Notes under the pieces: generated by a model
What the model saw: only the letters and a program-made list of their open reading frames with translations
Databases searched by the model: none
What the model was told of the DNA's origin: nothing
Program-made: the position numbers and the translations under genes
Shown: positions 1 through 7,132 of the stretch, piece by piece
Layout: each line of letters opens with the position of its first letter
Position numbering within the stretch: the first letter of the stretch is position 1
Origin: Betaproteobacteria bacterium RIFCSPLOWO2_02_FULL_68_150
Lineage (GTDB): Bacteria > Pseudomonadota > Gammaproteobacteria > Burkholderiales > SG8-39
Direction of reading: 5' to 3'
NCBI GenBank assembly: GCA_001771975.1
Contig: MERE01000189.1
Span: 1-15,815 of the forward strand
DNA length: 15,815 bases

Positions 1-1
1 G

Positions 2-220
2 AAGAACATCCAGCGCAGACACTTCAACGCCATGGCTGCACAATGCGGCGTGGGTGAAACCGCTGAGCCGCTGATCCAGGATATTCTGGCCGCGACGCCG
101 CCCGTCATCGCTTCGGTCCAGAAGGATCTGCCGAGGGGATTTCCGCAGCACGTGCTCGATGCCATCCTGAAAGGTCTGATGAAATCCGCGGAGCTGCTTG
201 AGGCCATGCCTGCCGCGTGA
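2..220 (+). CDS. HipA-like serine/threonine kinase, C-terminal end (partial at left edge)
   Basis: This open frame enters from the left edge and ends at TGA 218-220. About 72 residues are visible, so the start and catalytic core lie outside the window. The visible end resembles the C-terminal helical tail of HipA-family toxins: an R-R-H-F-N pattern, then a stretch with PLIQDILAATPPVIASV and LPRGFPQHVLDAIL, close in spacing to the tail of E. coli HipA. HipA proteins are kinases of type II toxin-antitoxin pairs that phosphorylate glutamyl-tRNA synthetase or related targets; the partner HipB is normally encoded just upstream and cannot be seen here. No catalytic residue is visible, so whether this copy is active is unknown. 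An ATG at 32 lies in frame but is internal. The family call rests on one tail segment and is moderately sure. Confidence 0.7.
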   Translation, partial: KNIQRRHFNAMAAQCGVGETAEPLIQDILAATPPVIASVQKDLPRGFPQHVLDAILKGLMKSAELLEAMPAA

Positions 221-455
221 CAATTGTGTTGTCTGTTCGCGGCGGGGGTAACTTTGCCACCACTCTCGCTCCGTTGGCCGATAGCGTTCCAAGTCACGCC
301 GCACGCGTAGGACAAATCCCCACAAGCACGGCTCCCGCCGTCCGACATCAGGTGGTGCTCCGCCCGCGTACGATCAGCCCGCACTCGGCATCGTTCAGGT
401 CAAGCAAGCGAAGACTCGACCAGTGCGCACTCTAGGACGCTTACGGAGGTAACTC

Positions 456-1289
456 ATGAAAACCGCAAAATTTTCCCTGATGTTCCTGGCCTGTACTGCG
501 GCGCTTCCCGCTGTCGCGCAAAATACGATGGACGCGCGCTGCGGGACGACGAATTTCGATAGAGCTCGAGACGTGTACACCATCGTCAATCCCGGTTCGG
601 GAACGGCGAATCAGCAGTGTTTCATCACCGTGGTCCCGAAGGCCGCATGGCCCGGTGGTGCACCGAGCCTGGCCAGCTCGGAGCTGGTCGAAGGCAACTA
701 CGACGTGGTTCTGTCCGGCGGCGGCGGCGGCGCCGGCGGGAGCGCGATTCGCACCGGCTTGGGATTCGACGGTGCCGACGCGGTTCCGTTCAAGGGTACG
801 CGTTACCTGCCGCCGGGCGTCTATAGGCTGACGTTCGGTTACGGCGGTCAAGGTGGACAGCCGTGTGTGACCGAGGAGCGAGGCGGACGCGGGGCCGATG
901 GTGCGCCGACGGGTTTGTCCGAGGCTTACAGCGGCCAGACCATCGCCGGCTATCCTCGCGCCGAATCCTGGGATGGCCGCTACGCGGGGAGTTACCCGGT
1001 CGCGTCAGTCGGACAGACTCCCGGTTCCATGGACGTAGGTAACATGACTCCTGCGGCCAGGATCGGCGACCTTGGCGGTGGTGGCCATAGCGTCGGTGGA
1101 ACCGGCGATTGCCAGGTCGGCGCCCAAGGCGGCCCTGGTTTCATCAAATTGGCACTTGCCGACGCCGCGCCGCAACCTGCGCCAGTGCAGCAGCCGGTGC
1201 AACCCGCCGCGCCCGCTGCGTCGTCCGATACCATGACGACACCCCCTCCCGCGGCCGTCATCCGCCCGGCTCGAAGGGACCGCAACTAA
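456..1289 (+). CDS. secreted glycine-rich protein of unknown function
   Basis: 277 residues with no named family I can assign. A strong Shine-Dalgarno (GGAGGT, 445-450) five bases before ATG 456 fixes the start. Residues 1-22 form a clear signal peptide (MKTAKFSLMFLACTAALPAVA, then Q-N), so the product is exported. The mature part alternates short beta-strand segments with glycine loops: NYDVVLSGGGGGAGGS, then LPPGVYRLTFGYGGQGG, a GGRGADGAPTG stretch, GGGGHSVGGTG, and a closing strand GGPGFIKLALA. This order (strand, Gly loop, PG-turn strand, Gly loops, final GGxG strand) resembles glycine-rich beta domains of surface and phage-tail proteins. Residues from about 235 on are Pro/Ala/Gln-rich and end with basic residues, perhaps a wall- or envelope-interacting tail. 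The next gene downstream is an exported L,D-transpeptidase-like enzyme, which fits a cell-envelope role, but the function is unknown. Confidence 0.85.
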   Translation: MKTAKFSLMFLACTAALPAVAQNTMDARCGTTNFDRARDVYTIVNPGSGTANQQCFITVVPKAAWPGGAPSLASSELVEGNYDVVLSGGGGGAGGSAIRTGLGFDGADAVPFKGTRYLPPGVYRLTFGYGGQGGQPCVTEERGGRGADGAPTGLSEAYSGQTIAGYPRAESWDGRYAGSYPVASVGQTPGSMDVGNMTPAARIGDLGGGGHSVGGTGDCQVGAQGGPGFIKLALADAAPQPAPVQQPVQPAAPAASSDTMTTPPPAAVIRPARRDRN

Positions 1290-1396
1290 GCGAGCATTGC
1301 GCGCCAACGCCTGCCGCAGGGGTGCCTGAAAGCCGAGGTGTCCTTGCAGCAGGCGATGCAGTCCGGCGCAGCAACCCCCGCTCGCGCGCATTCCGT

Positions 1397-2221
1397 ATGC
1401 CGCTGTATCGCATCGGGATCGTCGCCCTGAGTCTGGGTTTGCTGCCCCCCCATGCGGCGGCGTTGGACGACGCCGTGTCGGGCAAGAGCACTTCATCTCC
1501 GCCCCATCGGAGCGCACCGACGCAATGGGCGAGAACGTCCCAGTCGAACGCTACATCTGGCGTCAAGCGCGCTGCGGCCGGGCGCATCGGGGGAGCGTCA
1601 CGCGACGTTCGCCATCTTGCAGACTGGGTCGTCGATTCCGGCGACAACGCGGGTCTGCCGTTCGTGATCGTCGATAAGACGAATGCCCGGGTATTCGTCT
1701 TCGACGCGAGCGGGCGCATCCAGGGCACGGCTCCCGCGCTGCTCGGGGTGACGCGCGGCGATCACACCGTCCCGGGAATCGGCGACCGGGAGTTGTCCGA
1801 TATGCCGCCCGAAACTCGCACCACCCCGGCTGGACGATTCGTTGCGGCCCGGGGGATGAGCACGCGCGGCGAGGACGTGTTGTGGGTCGACTACGAAGCG
1901 GGCGTATCTCTTCACCGCGTGATCACCACCCTGCCCGAGGAGCGTCGCCTGCAGCGCCTGGCTTCCCCTACGCCTCTCGACAACCGCATTTCCTATGGCT
2001 GCATCAACGTACCGGCGCGATTCTATGAGAAGGTGGTCGTCCCGGCGTTTGAGCGTGGCAATGGCATCGTCTACGTGCTTCCGGAAACCCGCCCGACGCG
2101 TGAAGTCTTCGGCTCCTACGACGTCGACAAGCGGGCGCGGCATCAGGACCCCGTTCAGGCGCAAGTTGCGCCCATCGCGGGGGCATCGACGGACCAAGCG
2201 CCTCCGCGGCAAGAAAAATAA
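1397..2221 (+). CDS. exported L,D-transpeptidase-like protein (YkuD fold)
   Basis: 274 residues from ATG 1397. The same frame is open back to 1109, inside the upstream gene, but 1397 gives a proper signal peptide (M-P-L-Y-R, then a hydrophobic run IGIVALSLGLL, cleavage after HAAA). Residues about 80-230 carry the YkuD-type core: FVIVDKTNARVFVFDASG, a TTPAGRF segment, the conserved His in VSLHRV (His173) and the nucleophile motif S199-Y-G-C-I-N with Cys202. L,D-transpeptidases use that Cys to cross-link peptidoglycan stems or attach proteins to them in the periplasm. The position usually held by His before the Gly-Cys pair is Tyr here (SYGC), which moves it away from the classical SHGC enzymes. 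No clear Shine-Dalgarno precedes the ATG. It lies 107 bp after the glycine-rich secreted protein and may share its transcript. The family is fairly sure, the substrate unknown. Confidence 0.75.
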   Translation: MPLYRIGIVALSLGLLPPHAAALDDAVSGKSTSSPPHRSAPTQWARTSQSNATSGVKRAAAGRIGGASRDVRHLADWVVDSGDNAGLPFVIVDKTNARVFVFDASGRIQGTAPALLGVTRGDHTVPGIGDRELSDMPPETRTTPAGRFVAARGMSTRGEDVLWVDYEAGVSLHRVITTLPEERRLQRLASPTPLDNRISYGCINVPARFYEKVVVPAFERGNGIVYVLPETRPTREVFGSYDVDKRARHQDPVQAQVAPIAGASTDQAPPRQEK

Positions 2222-2225
2222 TCTT

Positions 2226-2241
2226 CCTGCCAGACGGCAGG
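2226..2241 (+). terminator. short GC-rich stem-loop after the L,D-transpeptidase gene
   Basis: CCTGCC (2226-2231), loop AGAC, GGCAGG (2236-2241) form a perfect 6-bp stem beginning 5 nt after the stop codon. On the plus strand no T-run follows, so it is not a textbook intrinsic terminator; it could stabilise the 3' end or act as a weak terminator. On the minus strand a T-rich run follows the stem, but no minus-strand gene reads into it. Confidence 0.35.
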
Positions 2242-2271
2242 TCTCGAACGCGGATTGGAGCATTTCCCGGT

Positions 2272-2299
2272 TTGTGGTTTGAGTCAGAGCGGCTACCAT
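2272..2299 (+). promoter_or_regulatory. weak candidate sigma70 promoter for the MFS gene
   Basis: TTGTGG (2272-2277) and TACCAT (2294-2299) are 16 bp apart in the 144-bp gap before the transporter. The -10 matches the consensus at four of six bases and the -35 only in its TTG. The gap has no better pair, so this is a guess. Confidence 0.22.
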
Positions 2300-2365
2300 T
2301 GCGACCTCTTGCAGCGGAAAGCGGGCGATCGCGATAACTTGCCAGTACCCGGGTGAGCGATTGAG

Positions 2366-3583
2366 GTGAGCGAACCGGAGTCCCGCTACGCCTGGCTGCG
2401 CCTGGCCGCTGCACTGGCGCTCATGACGCTCGGCGGCTCCGGGATGTACGGAGTCACGGTAGCGCTGCCGGCGGTGCAGGCCGAGTTCGGCGTCTCGCGC
2501 GCCGACGCGTCGCTGCCCTACACCCTGAACATGATCGGTTTCGGCCTTGGCGGAATCCTGATGGGACGCCTGGCGGACCGCTTCGGCGTCATGGTGCCGG
2601 CGCTCATCGGCTCGCTCTGCCTCGCGCTCGGAACGGTCGCGGCGGGTCTGTCGCAGAGCCTGTGGCAGTTCGCGCTGATCCAGGGCGTAGTGATCGGCTT
2701 TCTCGGCAGCTCCGGGACGTTTGCGCCGCTGGTGGCGGACATTTCACTCTGGTTCACGCGCCGCCGCGGCATCGCCGTGGCGATCTGCGCCAGCGGCAAC
2801 TACTTCGCCGGCGCGCTGTGGCCGCCGTTGCTGCAGCACTTCTTCGATGCCTACGGTTGGCGCGCAACGTACGTCGGCGCCGGCGTTTTCATCCTCGTCG
2901 CGGCGGCACCGCTGGCGCTCGCGCTGCGCCGGCGGCCGCCGGTGCACGCGCTTACGCCAGTGGCAGCTGGCGCGCGGGCGTCGTCGCCGCAGGCGCTGGG
3001 TCTTTCGACCAACGCGCTATTCATGCTGCTGTGCCTATCGGGTTTGTCCTGCTGCGTCGCCATGTCGATGCCCCAGGTTCACATCGTCGCGTACTGCGGC
3101 GATCTCGGATTCGCTGCTGCGCGCGGTGCGGAAATGCTGTCGGTCATGCTCGCCTGCGGCATCGTCAGCCGGCTCGCCTCTGGCTGGATCTGCGACCGGA
3201 TCGGCGGCCTGCGCACGCTGCTGCTCGGGGCGAGCCTGCAGGCGGTTGCGCTCGCGCTTTTCCTGCCATTCGACGGCCTCGGCGCGCTTTACGCGGTAGC
3301 GGCGCTATTCGGCCTGTTCCAGGGCGGAATCGTGCCGTCGTACGCCATCATCGTGCGCGAGCATTTTCCGGTGCGCGAGGCAGGCTGGCGGGTCGGTGCC
3401 GTACTGACCGCGACGCTGCTCGGCATGGCGCTCGGCGGCTGGATGTCGGGTGCGGTGTTCGACTTCACCGGCTCGTACCGCGCGGCCTTTCTCAACGGCA
3501 TCGGCTGGAATCTGATCACGATCCTGATCGCCGCCGAGCTGCTGCGGCGCACACGCCGCGCCGCGCGCCTGCAGCCGGTTTAA
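2366..3583 (+). CDS. MFS transporter, 12 membrane segments
   Basis: 405 residues from GTG 2366, the start that places a short soluble N-terminus (about 10 residues) before the first helix. Hydrophobic segments are spread over the full length in two halves joined by a charged loop near residues 190-215 (R-R-R-P-P), the usual major facilitator layout. The motif A signature G67-R-L-A-D-R-F-G74 sits after the second helix, and a looser repeat, GWICDRIGG, sits at the same place in the second half. MFS proteins move small solutes across the inner membrane using ion gradients. The general pattern, including WFTRRRGIA after the fourth helix and YGWRATY before the sixth, resembles the monocarboxylate/oxalate-type branch, but the substrate cannot be read from the sequence. 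It stands between an envelope enzyme and hemA with gaps on both sides, so is probably its own unit. The start has only a poor Shine-Dalgarno (TGAGG directly before it). Confidence 0.88.
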   Translation: MSEPESRYAWLRLAAALALMTLGGSGMYGVTVALPAVQAEFGVSRADASLPYTLNMIGFGLGGILMGRLADRFGVMVPALIGSLCLALGTVAAGLSQSLWQFALIQGVVIGFLGSSGTFAPLVADISLWFTRRRGIAVAICASGNYFAGALWPPLLQHFFDAYGWRATYVGAGVFILVAAAPLALALRRRPPVHALTPVAAGARASSPQALGLSTNALFMLLCLSGLSCCVAMSMPQVHIVAYCGDLGFAAARGAEMLSVMLACGIVSRLASGWICDRIGGLRTLLLGASLQAVALALFLPFDGLGALYAVAALFGLFQGGIVPSYAIIVREHFPVREAGWRVGAVLTATLLGMALGGWMSGAVFDFTGSYRAAFLNGIGWNLITILIAAELLRRTRRAARLQPV

Positions 3584-3588
3584 TCGTG

Positions 3589-3607
3589 GTCAAGCGCCGG
3601 GCTTGAC
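3589..3607. repeat. perfect 7-bp inverted repeat between the MFS gene and hemA
   Basis: GTCAAGC (3589-3595), GCCGG spacer, GCTTGAC (3601-3607). It starts 6 nt after the transporter stop and ends 45 nt before the hemA start. It could be a 3' stem-loop of the transporter mRNA, although no T-run follows, or an operator upstream of hemA. A TTGACA sequence (3603-3608) overlaps the right arm. Confidence 0.45.
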
Positions 3608-3616
3608 AGGAACCGC

Positions 3617-3622
3617 TAAAAT
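3617..3622 (+). promoter_or_regulatory. candidate -10 element of the hemA promoter
   Basis: TAAAAT, five of six bases of the sigma70 -10 consensus, lies 30 bp before the hemA start in otherwise GC-rich DNA. The nearby TTGACA (3603-3608) is only 8 bp upstream, too close to be its -35 element, so the -35 is either degenerate or absent. Confidence 0.3.
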
Positions 3623-3652
3623 GCCCCCGCAACAAGCATTTACGACGACAAC

Positions 3653-4897
3653 GTGACCCTTTTCGCGCTAGGCCTGAACCACCAGACCGCACCGCTCGAC
3701 GTGCGCGAGCGCGTGGTGTTCGATTTCGATCGCCTGCGCGGCGCGCTCGCCGAAATCAAGGGCGGGCTGGCGGCCGAGGCGGCGATACTTTCCACCTGCA
3801 ACCGCACCGAGCTCTATTTCTCTGCCGAACAGCCCAAGCCCGCCGCCGCGTGGCTGGCGCAGTTCCATCGCCTCGATCCTGGCGAACTGGCACCCTACCT
3901 GTACACGCTGCCACGCGAACAGGCAGTGCGGCATGCGTTTCGCGTCGCCTCGGGACTCGATTCGATGGTGCTCGGCGAGCCGCAGATCCTGGGCCAGCTG
4001 AAGGAGGCGGTGCGCGTCGCCGAAGCCGCCGGCACCCTCGGCACCGTGCTGCACAAGCTGTTCCAGCGTTCGTTTGCGGTAGCCAAGGAGGTCAGGTCGA
4101 CCACCGAAGTCGGCGCCAACAACGTGTCGATGGCGGCAGCGGCGGTCAAGCTCGCGGCGCGCATTTTCCCCTCGCTGCAGGAGCAGAAGGTACTGTTCAT
4201 CGGCGCGGGCGAGATGATCGAGCTGTGCGCGACGCATTTCGCGGCGCAGAACCCGGCGCGCATCAGCGTGGCGAACCGCACGCTGGAGCGCGCGCAGGCC
4301 CTGGCGCACCGCTTCGGCGGCCGCGCCATGGAATTGCGGGGCTTGGGCGAGCACCTGGCCGAGTACGACGTCGTGGTGAGCTGCACCGCCTCGTCGCTGC
4401 CGATCCTCGGCAAGGGGATGGTCGAGCGCGCGATCCGCGCGCGCCGGCGCCGTCCGATATTCATGGTCGATCTCGCGGTGCCGCGCGATATCGAGCCGGA
4501 AGTCGGCGACCTCGACGACGTGTTTCTTTACACCGTCGACGATCTGCAGGAGATCGTGCAGGACAACCTCGACGCGCGGCGCTCGGCGGTGGAGCAGGCC
4601 GAGGCGATCATCGAAACGCAGGTCGGCCAGTTCATGCACTGGATGGCGGCGCGCGAGGGCGTGCCGCTGATCCGCCAGCTGCGCGAGCAGGCCGAGCGCG
4701 CGCGCCGGCACGAGGTCGAGCGCGCGCTGAAGCTGCTGCACAAGGGCGAGGATCCGAAGCGGGTGCTCGAGACCCTCTCGCAGGGGCTCGCCAACAAGCT
4801 CATGCATGCCCCCACCCAGGCGCTGAACGAGGCCACGGGCGAAGAGCGGCGTGCGCTGAGCGAAGCCATCGCGCGCCTGTTCCGTCTACCCAGTTGA
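3653..4897 (+). CDS. hemA: glutamyl-tRNA reductase
   Basis: 414 residues, the normal length. It reduces glutamyl-tRNA(Glu) with NADPH to glutamate-1-semialdehyde, the first committed step of tetrapyrrole synthesis by the C5 pathway, in the cytosol. GTG 3653 gives the conserved N-terminus MTLFALGLNHQTAPLDVRER. The active-site Cys is C49 in STCNRTELY; the substrate-recognition region SGLDSMVLGEPQILGQ follows at about 102-117. The NADPH-binding motif is at G184-A-G-E-M, and VDLAVPRDIEPEV lies near residue 270. The C-terminal helical dimerisation segment (about 315-414) is complete. It leads a tightly coupled set: its TGA overlaps the TTG start of prfA by 4 nt. In enterobacteria HemA is a regulated, short-lived, haem-responsive enzyme; whether that holds here is not visible. 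Identification is certain. Confidence 0.98.
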   Translation: MTLFALGLNHQTAPLDVRERVVFDFDRLRGALAEIKGGLAAEAAILSTCNRTELYFSAEQPKPAAAWLAQFHRLDPGELAPYLYTLPREQAVRHAFRVASGLDSMVLGEPQILGQLKEAVRVAEAAGTLGTVLHKLFQRSFAVAKEVRSTTEVGANNVSMAAAAVKLAARIFPSLQEQKVLFIGAGEMIELCATHFAAQNPARISVANRTLERAQALAHRFGGRAMELRGLGEHLAEYDVVVSCTASSLPILGKGMVERAIRARRRRPIFMVDLAVPRDIEPEVGDLDDVFLYTVDDLQEIVQDNLDARRSAVEQAEAIIETQVGQFMHWMAAREGVPLIRQLREQAERARRHEVERALKLLHKGEDPKRVLETLSQGLANKLMHAPTQALNEATGEERRALSEAIARLFRLPS

Positions 4898-5979
4898 AGG
4901 ACACGCTGCGCGCCCGGCTCGAGAGCCTGAGCGCCAGGCTCGAGGAGCTGAATGTGCTGCTCGCGGCGGAGGACGCGACGCGCGATCTGGACCAATTCCG
5001 CAAACTGTCGCGCGAGTATGCCGAGCTGACGGGCGTCGTCGCGCTATACACGCGTTACCGGCAGGCCGAGCACGACGCCGCCGCAGCGCGCGAAATTGCG
5101 GCCGATCCAGGCATGAAGGCGTTCGCCGAGGACGAGCTCAAGGCGGCGCGCGCCGCGATGGATCATCTCGAGGCCGAATTGCAGCGGCAGTTGCTGCCAA
5201 AGGACCCGAACGACGAGCGCAACATCTTTCTCGAGATCCGCGCCGGCACCGGGGGCGACGAGTCGGCGCTGTTCGCCGGCGACCTGCTGCGCATGTACAC
5301 GCGTTATGCCGAGCGACAGGGCTGGCAGGTCGAAATCATCTCCGATAGCGCGTCCGAACTCGGCGGCTTCAAGGAAGTGATCGCGCGCATCGCCGGCCAA
5401 GGCGCCTTTTCCGCGCTCAAGTTCGAATCGGGCGGCCACCGCGTGCAGCGGGTGCCGGAGACCGAGGCGCAGGGGCGCATCCACACCTCGGCCTGCACCG
5501 TCGCCGTGCTGCCGGAAGCCGATGCGATCGACGACGTGGTACTCAACCCGGGGGAGCTGCGCGTCGACACCTTTCGCGCTTCCGGCGCCGGCGGGCAACA
5601 CGTCAACAAGACCGATTCGGCCATCCGCGTCACGCATCTGCCGACCGGGATCGTGGTCGAGTGCCAGGATTCCCGTTCCCAGCACAAGAACCGGGAAAAG
5701 GCGCTCGCGGTGCTCGCTGCGCGCATCAAGGACAAGCGCGAGCGCGAGCAGCAGGCGAAGACGGCATCGACGCGCAAGCTCCTGATCGGGTCGGGCGACC
5801 GCTCGGGGCGCATCCGCACCTACAACTTTCCGCAGGGCCGCGTGACCGATCACCGCATCAACCTCACGCTCTACAAGATCGACCGCATCATGGACGGCGA
5901 GCTGGCGGAGCTGATCGGTGCGCTCGCGGCCGAGCTCCAGGCCGAGCAGCTCGAGCAGCTCGCGGCAGAGACTGCTTGA
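4894..5979 (+). CDS. prfA: peptide chain release factor 1 (RF1)
   Basis: 361 residues from TTG 4894, which gives the family length (E. coli RF1 is 360) and starts inside the hemA stop codon (TTGA, 4894-4897). The frame stays open far upstream within hemA, but that part is antisense-like Arg/Gly-rich noise, so the TTG start is well supported. RF1 recognises UAA and UAG in the ribosomal A site and triggers peptide release. The codon-recognition tripeptide P188-E-T190 lies in HRVQRVPETEAQGRIHTS, and the catalytic G233-G-Q235 in GAGGQHVNKTDSA, both at the residue numbers known for E. coli RF1. The N-terminal helical domain spans about 1-100. PrmC, encoded next, methylates Q235, so enzyme and substrate are made from overlapping genes. 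Confidence 0.97.
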   Translation: MKDTLRARLESLSARLEELNVLLAAEDATRDLDQFRKLSREYAELTGVVALYTRYRQAEHDAAAAREIAADPGMKAFAEDELKAARAAMDHLEAELQRQLLPKDPNDERNIFLEIRAGTGGDESALFAGDLLRMYTRYAERQGWQVEIISDSASELGGFKEVIARIAGQGAFSALKFESGGHRVQRVPETEAQGRIHTSACTVAVLPEADAIDDVVLNPGELRVDTFRASGAGGQHVNKTDSAIRVTHLPTGIVVECQDSRSQHKNREKALAVLAARIKDKREREQQAKTASTRKLLIGSGDRSGRIRTYNFPQGRVTDHRINLTLYKIDRIMDGELAELIGALAAELQAEQLEQLAAETA

Positions 5980-6779
5980 ACGTCGCCGCGGCGCTCGCCT
6001 CGGCGCGCATCGAGCCGCGCGAAGCGCGCCTGCTGCTGGCCGAGGCGAGCGGCTACTCCGAGGCGAGCATTCTGGCGCATCCCGAGCGCGAGCTGCCCGA
6101 GACGGCGGCAGCGCGTTTCGGCGCGATGGCCGCGCGGCGGCGCGCGGGCGAACCCATGGCCTATGTCGTCGGTCGGCGAGAGTTCTACGGGCTCGCGTTC
6201 GAAGTGTCCCCTGCGGTGCTGATCCCGCGTCCCGAGACGGAGCTGCTGGTCGACTTGGCGCTCGAGCGCCGGCCGCGCACGGTTCTCGACCTGGGCACCG
6301 GTTGCGGTGCGATTGCGCTCGCGATCAAGCACGGTCTGCCGCAGGCGCGAGTGGTGGCGGCGGACAGGAGCGCGGCCGCGCTGGCGCTGGCGCGCGGCAA
6401 TGCCGCTGCGCATTCGCTGGAGATCGACTTCCGCCTGGGCGAATGGTTTGCGCCCGTTGCCCGGGAGCGATTCGAACTGATTGTCGCCAACCCGCCTTAT
6501 GTCGCTGAGGGGGATCCGCATCTCGCGCAGGGCGACCTGCGATTCGAGCCCCGCGAGGCGCTGGTTGCCGGCCCGGACGGTCTGGCCGCCATTCGGAAGA
6601 TCGCGCGCCATGCCGCGGCCTTCCTGATGCCGGGCGGATGGTTGCTGCTCGAACACGGGATGGGTCAGGACGAAGCGGTGCGGGAGCTCCTGGTCGCGGG
6701 CGGATTTGACTCTGTTTCGGCTTGGCCCGACCTTGCAGGCATTGCACGCGTCTGCGGCGGCAGGATAAAATCCGAGTAA
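5976..6779 (+). CDS. prmC: peptide chain release factor N5-glutamine methyltransferase
   Basis: 267 residues from TTG 5976, which overlaps the prfA stop as TTGA (5976-5979). No ATG or GTG lies near, and this start gives a length close to E. coli PrmC (277). It transfers a methyl group from S-adenosylmethionine to the glutamine of the GGQ motif of release factors. An N-terminal helical substrate-binding domain (about 1-75) is followed by GRREFYGLAFEV and IPRPETELLVDLAL. The Rossmann-fold SAM site is LDLGTGCGAIALA (G107-T-G109), and the catalytic motif N172-P-P-Y175 binds the glutamine side chain. The gene directly follows that of its substrate RF1. The first helical region looks slightly short, consistent with either true brevity or an unrecognised upstream start, but anything upstream would lie inside prfA. 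Confidence 0.96.
   Translation: MNVAAALASARIEPREARLLLAEASGYSEASILAHPERELPETAAARFGAMAARRRAGEPMAYVVGRREFYGLAFEVSPAVLIPRPETELLVDLALERRPRTVLDLGTGCGAIALAIKHGLPQARVVAADRSAAALALARGNAAAHSLEIDFRLGEWFAPVARERFELIVANPPYVAEGDPHLAQGDLRFEPREALVAGPDGLAAIRKIARHAAAFLMPGGWLLLEHGMGQDEAVRELLVAGGFDSVSAWPDLAGIARVCGGRIKSE
6742..6771 (+). promoter_or_regulatory. candidate promoter for grxD inside the end of prmC
   Basis: TAAAAT (6766-6771) is a good -10 element within the last codons of prmC, 37 bp before the grxD start. TTGCAC (6742-6747), 18 bp upstream, is a poor -35. A separate start of transcription fits the 29-bp gap and the strong Shine-Dalgarno of grxD, unlike the overlapping genes before it. Confidence 0.35.
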
Positions 6780-6808
6780 CGTGATCAAGTATTAGGAGGA
6801 TCCAGGCT

Positions 6809-7132
6809 ATGGATGTCCAGCAACGCATCAAGGAGCAGGTGACGCAGAACCCGGTCGTTCTCTACATGAAGGGCACGCCGCAATTCCCGCAGTGCGGCTT
6901 TTCGTCGCTGGCGGTGCAGGTCCTGAGCGCCTGCGGCGTGAACCGGTTCTACAGCGTCAACGTGCTCGAGGACGCGGCGATTCGGGACGGCATCAAGGCA
7001 TTCGCCAACTGGCCCACGATTCCGCAACTCTATGTGAACGGCGAATTCGTCGGCGGATCGGACATCATGCGCGAGATGTACGAATCCGGCGAACTGCAGC
7101 GAGTCCTGGAAAGCGTGAAGCAGCAGGCCTAG
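6809..7132 (+). CDS. grxD: monothiol glutaredoxin (Grx4 type, CGFS)
   Basis: 107 residues, the normal length for single-domain CGFS glutaredoxins. A full Shine-Dalgarno AGGAGGA (6794-6800) eight bases before ATG 6809 fixes the start. Lys21 and the active site C29-G-F-S32 lie in YMKGTPQFPQCGFSSLA. The glutathione-binding residues WPTIPQLYVNGEFVGG and the SD pair in GGSDIMREMY follow. Proteins of this type bind a [2Fe-2S] cluster between two monomers with glutathione, pass it to acceptors, and work with BolA proteins in iron sensing. Here the gene follows hemA-prfA-prmC, so an Fe-S carrier sits among haem genes. Its stop TAG (7130-7132) directly touches the stop of the convergent argH. Confidence 0.97.
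   Translation: MDVQQRIKEQVTQNPVVLYMKGTPQFPQCGFSSLAVQVLSACGVNRFYSVNVLEDAAIRDGIKAFANWPTIPQLYVNGEFVGGSDIMREMYESGELQRVLESVKQQA

Noticed and set aside
715..745. GGC-rich stretch as a DNA repeat or CRISPR-like array
   Set aside because: It only encodes the poly-glycine loop of the secreted protein; there are no spaced repeats.
1109..1396. Upstream extension of the L,D-transpeptidase frame
   Set aside because: It overlaps the glycine-rich gene out of frame, is Arg-rich, and would bury the clear signal peptide starting at 1397.
2226..2241. Minus-strand intrinsic terminator (stem followed by T-rich run)
   Set aside because: No minus-strand gene to the right would use it; the transporter there is on the plus strand.
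3603..3622. TTGACA plus TAAAAT as a sigma70 promoter for hemA
   Set aside because: The spacer is only 8 bp, far below the 16-18 bp needed. Only the TAAAAT is kept as a candidate -10.
3850..4893. Upstream extension of the prfA frame through most of hemA, giving a 709-residue fusion-like protein
   Set aside because: The added part is Arg/Gly/Ala-rich out-of-frame reading of hemA. TTG 4894 restores the usual RF1 length and N-terminus.
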